Positions 7,801 to 8,353 of a stretch of DNA of 8,353 nucleotides are shown one piece after another. Numbering within the stretch: the first letter of the stretch is position 1; each line of letters starts with the position of its first letter. The notes under the pieces are model-generated. The model worked only from the letters and a program-made list of their open reading frames with translations. It made no database searches and was not told where the DNA came from. The DNA is taken from NCBI GenBank assembly GCA_045591485.1, contig JAZNSV010000189.1:1-8353 (forward strand), written 5' to 3'. The translations under genes were made by a program, and so were the position numbers. The stretch comes from Colimorpha sp045591485 (GTDB taxonomy: Bacteria; Bacteroidota; Bacteroidia; Bacteroidales; P3).

Positions 7801-8353
7801 ACTGATGGGTTTGCCGACAAGTTCGGTAAGCATCTCGGCGGGGTAGACAAGCTGATTGTGCTGGTTTGCATCCATCCAGGTGCCATACACTGGATAATAG
7901 GTGCTTGTGGCATTACCCTCGGCTACGGTCATGCAGGCGCTCAGGGCCGAAGCCTTGCTGGCGGTGGTGAAGTTGTAGTTCACACTGTCGCTGCTCATGC
8001 CGTCCATCAGGGCGGCGATGCGCACATTGTAGGCAGTCAGCTCGTCGAGGCCGTAGATCATGGTGTCCATGTGGTCGACGACGGTCCAGGTGTAGACGGT
8101 GTCGCTGGCTTTCTTGATACCGAAGGCCCACTGGTTCTCGATGGCCTGGTTGCCGCGGTTCCAGTTGACCTGGGCGAAGTTGTGGCTCAGCGGCATGACA
8201 TTGATACCGACAACGGCGGGCATCTGCTTGACGGTGCTGACGGTGGTGAACACGCTGTCGCTCATATCCTCGCCCTCGATGGCGCGGACATAGACGCGGA
8301 AGTTGGTGTTGAACTCGACGCCTTCGAAGACATAGACGTTGGTGTCGGTGTCG
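1894..8353 (-). CDS. Giant T9SS-secreted modular surface protein with FN3 and InlB-type repeats (5' end missing)
   Basis: The frame is open through the right edge, so the gene starts outside the window. The ATG at 8265 is internal, because the 29 codons before it complete an FN3 domain (NVYVFEGVEFNTNFRVYVRA). Domains, numbered from that internal Met: end of one FN3 (-29 to 12); FN3 (17-102); beta-rich module (107-280); FN3-like with insert (283-462); FN3-like with acidic insert (466-632); cleaved-adhesin/choice-of-anchor-J-like domain (634-808); 16 InlB B-type repeats (811-2047); T9SS type A sorting domain (2048-2123). The last domain, ending KRVLVVR, marks export across the outer membrane by the type IX system, after which the tail is normally removed and the protein anchored or released. 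A role in adhesion or binding of glycans or host proteins is inferred from the domains; no catalytic domain is visible. Cysteines are few and lie mostly before the repeats. About 50 D(S/T)-hydrophobic sites suggest O-glycosylation. It has its own terminator. Confidence 0.93.
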   Translation of the reverse strand, partial: DTDTNVYVFEGVEFNTNFRVYVRAIEGEDMSDSVFTTVSTVKQMPAVVGINVMPLSHNFAQVNWNRGNQAIENQWAFGIKKASDTVYTWTVVDHMDTMIYGLDELTAYNVRIAALMDGMSSDSVNYNFTTASKASALSACMTVAEGNATSTYYPVYGTWMDANQHNQLVYPAEMLTELVGKPISSIKFYVQTGGSVKNGSGWHLQNFVFKMAEPSNVSLQSGFISAPMETVYEGSIDPVTATDGMVINFTTPYIYLGGNLLIDITTTTNGVYNAATFRGVNTAFVTSRYSYNTSGSYSSFLPMVDFCYVGQYIQDLAVENITESEADATWMPGGHETEWQYVNAEGKMTAEELDAAEKTTTNEQNAHIAGLEPNKDYTFYVRAHELRDVYTTPMLVAAVDTIIDTTYSKENPLEMIVTTSYDTTFTALMDTLVATATTTGAFILPTDTVYTTEEPIVIDSSLTVWKVAKTHVDTAFGQDWYSEWCSVDYSSLMTCLGPLTVQVAAASTDSALVLGLALEGNAMNFRYAVKGTDEYVTVPGIDSVIYDTTDIEVVYAPEDIDTIYYGYDENYEEVESAEPFNGYNGETYEWEEPVTSFYTELAEGAEPVDTVYAIDTIDFFYAFLEPLTSNTDYVVSAQVVCDEQNASKWSEDVEFTTEYECGIVELPLVETFYETSVTRDCWTIAIGENEPDFDTVFQAEIINGQLFPAGYVDAHDYVPDYDSEQRYNRYVISPELPETENDLYWFSRVIVNGYDARAYSDEHDYSDDSVAFGYSMTDNDPESFEWSDFRQGGFGTGASNTAWTNTQFVPAGAKYVAYHFKGSKPDWMRLVDVTVREADVYNVNIYNAQPAMGSVAMTLDTDTVEAADTYSESVYEGTTIGLEATANDGYRFTGWEVVNAQGKRTVVSEYNTRSFAAADTVMIANFAINEATVKVAINKSAEGTVAISSHGDTNQFKAETGTSFTLTAADTVDNRMSFRGWSLNANAANIVSYDNPYTFDLVAESNNDEYTYTAIFVQDSFNVVVNYDTAMGTVTGNGMHPIADSVNITLTAAVNHGYEFVNWTGAEGEVITTELSFDTTSRSLADLEFNANMQTVPFYVQVASNDEALGTAVASAESAQYLDTITFTATPVEGSHSHFMFWKDLVNQTVYTENPLEYSVVEDANIMAFFDIDSHYVKVVSDKDNYGYVTINGEAADSVLFRYGQQGVSIEAKPNTGVAFTAWNDGNTGNPRVIGAVEYDTTFTASFDSIVYQIAVNVDEVEGSVENLNGVEGKYLDTLTFVAEANAGYRFVDWTDAEENHYSGDTLHYTITDAENQAVMANFTEAGKVNINLVANIIDGGTLTVYGQSTINGEPVDTNSAAGYIRYDSLSTVTLVAAPAEHYHFLRWMSADTLLSEEETVVVDSIYGDAMYFTAYFEIDSHLVKAVAENGSFLFNGVAADGDSMYTNYGTTVNVAPVLTANHYHFVGWNDGTEDTVRNILVESDTILEATFAIDTHSVTPSVNNELFGTVVVEGMEADENGAYWYNYGDSAYLTAVANTGYHFVNWNTGSTDAEYGMVVMANDAIVANFDTNVYNVTLVAENGTIEGAATMKHFTTEQYVAVPAYGYHFDNWMNVESNTDTAELSAVSDTTIIANFAKNTYTVYAAANDSALGTISEPVSALYLDTVTLYAEAIEGYHVENWSNGMTGDSITVVVTGNDTITVNFAINVYNVTAVANFAERGTIAGAHATEHGALDTLVAVPNYGYTFEGWNNGVTTDTMVLTVVSDTNVIASFGKAQFSATAEVNDATMGTATVNNATANYLDTVVFTAAANEHYRFVNWSNGATTDTVSIILASDTTLTANFEAIMWTVSVSSADETMGTVSPAGDSTVMDGSSFTATATALAGYHFVSWNTGATTESVTVTVDSNIALVATFAQDTTPAIPQFTVYLSSANSAMGTVSAGATVDSASSFTATATANEGYHFVAWLHNTDTVSTDAVYTFTVTEEISLVAHFAANQAPVNNYTVTAEVNDAAMGTVEGAGTYTEGTECTLVAHANAGYRFVRWMNGDQEIGTDSIYTFVVNANVTITAVFEQVTGIDDVDMNNVTIYSTDSKIIVRGAESQSIYVFDVNGRVITSEANAAETCEFRMSNTGVYLVKVGNAPAKRVLVVR
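1897..2124 (-). other. T9SS type A sorting domain (C-terminal)
   Basis: The last 76 residues follow the known pattern of Por secretion C-terminal sorting domains: a short TGIDDVD linker, NVTIYS, then KIIVRGAE, IYVFDVNGRV, CEFRMSNTGVYLVKVGN and the basic end AKRVLVVR. The spacing of the conserved strand, the DVNGR turn and the GVYLVKV strand is intact and the domain ends at the stop codon, so the export signal looks functional. It implies a Sec signal peptide at the unseen N-terminus. Confidence 0.92.
2125..5835 (-). repeat. Array of 16 InlB B-type (Flg_new-like) repeats
   Basis: Sixteen in-frame protein repeats of about 67-94 residues (200-280 bases), back to back. Each starts with a beta strand such as YTVTAEVN, then (M)GTV, a variable part, the core GY(H/R)F..W, and ends with a strand closing in (A/V)xF. 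In order of translation they span 5835-5563, 5562-5293, 5292-5065, 5064-4831, 4830-4600, 4599-4372, 4371-4090, 4089-3865, 3864-3631, 3630-3430, 3429-3223, 3222-3016, 3015-2806, 2805-2575, 2574-2341 and 2340-2125. Boundaries are set by eye and may shift by a few residues. The first two are the most divergent; in number 2 the core is MSFRGW. Listeria internalin B repeats are the best-known relatives. The fold is small and beta-rich and is used as a stalk or ligand-binding spacer in surface proteins. Confidence 0.88.
5842..6366 (-). other. Cleaved-adhesin / choice-of-anchor-J-like domain
   Basis: Residues 634-808 from the internal Met: LPLVETFYE at the start, DCWTIAIG, then RYVISPELPETENDLYWFSR, VAFGYSMTDNDPESFEW and AKYVAYHFKG near the end. 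This order (an E-F opening, a CWT strand, 'ISP.L', a strand ending in W-F, and a late 'VAYH' strand) is that of the jelly-roll domains called cleaved adhesin or choice-of-anchor J in Bacteroidota surface proteins, including the gingipain adhesin regions. It probably binds a ligand. It is assigned by pattern only. Confidence 0.62.
6370..7419 (-). other. Two FN3-like domains with long inserts
   Basis: Residues 283-462 and 466-632 from the internal Met. The first opens with IQDLAVENITESEADATWMPG and has the FN3 strand GLEPNKDYTFYVRAH, then a long DT-rich insert before a WYSEWCSVDY end. The second opens with LGPLTVQVAAAS, closes with PLTSNTDYVVSAQVVC and KWSEDVEFTTEYECG, and holds an insert without Lys or Arg at about 512-583. 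FN3 domains are usually 85-100 residues; these are about 180 and 167, the excess lying in the inserts. Confidence 0.65.
7429..7947 (-). other. Beta-rich module in an AT-richer segment
   Basis: Residues 107-280 from the internal Met. Recognisable stretches are YYPVYGTWMDANQHNQLVYP, ISSIKFYVQTGG, WHLQNFVFKMAE, TVYEGSIDP, GGNLLIDITTTTNG and SFLPMVDFCYVG. It looks like a beta-sandwich module that often accompanies FN3 domains in Bacteroidales surface proteins; I cannot name the family with certainty. Its DNA is clearly lower in GC than the flanks and uses codons avoided elsewhere in the gene. Confidence 0.5.
7960..8353 (-). other. FN3 domains at the visible N-terminal end
   Basis: The window edge cuts into an FN3 domain whose last strands are seen (GVEFNTNFRVYVRA, then SDSVFTTVST). 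A complete FN3 follows: INVMPLSHNFAQVNWNRG, WAFGIKKASDTVYTW, GLDELTAYNVRIAAL and DSVNYNFTTAS. The order of strand motifs, the buried W in the second strand and the L-TAYNVR strand are typical. More FN3 domains may lie upstream. Confidence 0.75.

Noticed and set aside
8263..8265. ATG at 8265 as the start of the giant protein
   Set aside because: The frame stays open to the window edge and the 29 upstream codons form the end of an FN3 domain, so this Met is internal. There is also no signal peptide after it.

Overview
The window looks like a chromosomal stretch of a fairly GC-rich member of the Bacteroidota, probably Bacteroidales. The evidence is a C-terminal type IX secretion (T9SS) sorting domain, an AT-rich leader without a Shine-Dalgarno sequence, a Bacteroidota-style type I glutamine synthetase of about 500 residues, and a protein built from FN3, cleaved-adhesin-like and InlB-type repeat domains. 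No species can be named from the sequence alone. All genes run on the minus strand, so the text below follows transcription from high to low coordinates.

From 8353 down to 1894 lies one huge open frame. It has lost its 5' end at the window edge; the visible part is 2,152 residues. It encodes a modular secreted or surface protein. In order it has the end of one FN3 domain, a complete FN3, a beta-rich module about 175 residues long in a distinctly AT-richer DNA segment, two FN3-like domains with long inserts, a cleaved-adhesin/choice-of-anchor-J-like domain, 16 divergent InlB B-type repeats, and a T9SS type A sorting domain. The signal peptide must lie outside the window.

Between 1893 and 1638 is a 256-base intergenic region. 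Right after the big gene it carries two hairpins, the second followed by a U-run, which is a clear intrinsic terminator. Further on there is an inverted repeat with 8-base arms and then a very AT-rich leader in front of the next gene.

From 1637 to 132 is glutamine synthetase (glnA), which makes glutamine from glutamate, ammonia and ATP. Its stop codon overlaps by one base the start of another frame (132 to 1). That frame begins like the folate enzyme HPPK (folK) but seems to carry extra residues where the signature loop should be. It runs off the left edge.

The adhesin and the glnA-folK pair look like separate transcription units. I see no defence system, CRISPR array, RNA gene or recognisable insertion sequence. 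The most interesting content is the internal architecture of the giant protein: higher-order repeat duplication, about 50 candidate O-glycosylation sites, one compositionally foreign module and a highly acidic FN3 insert.
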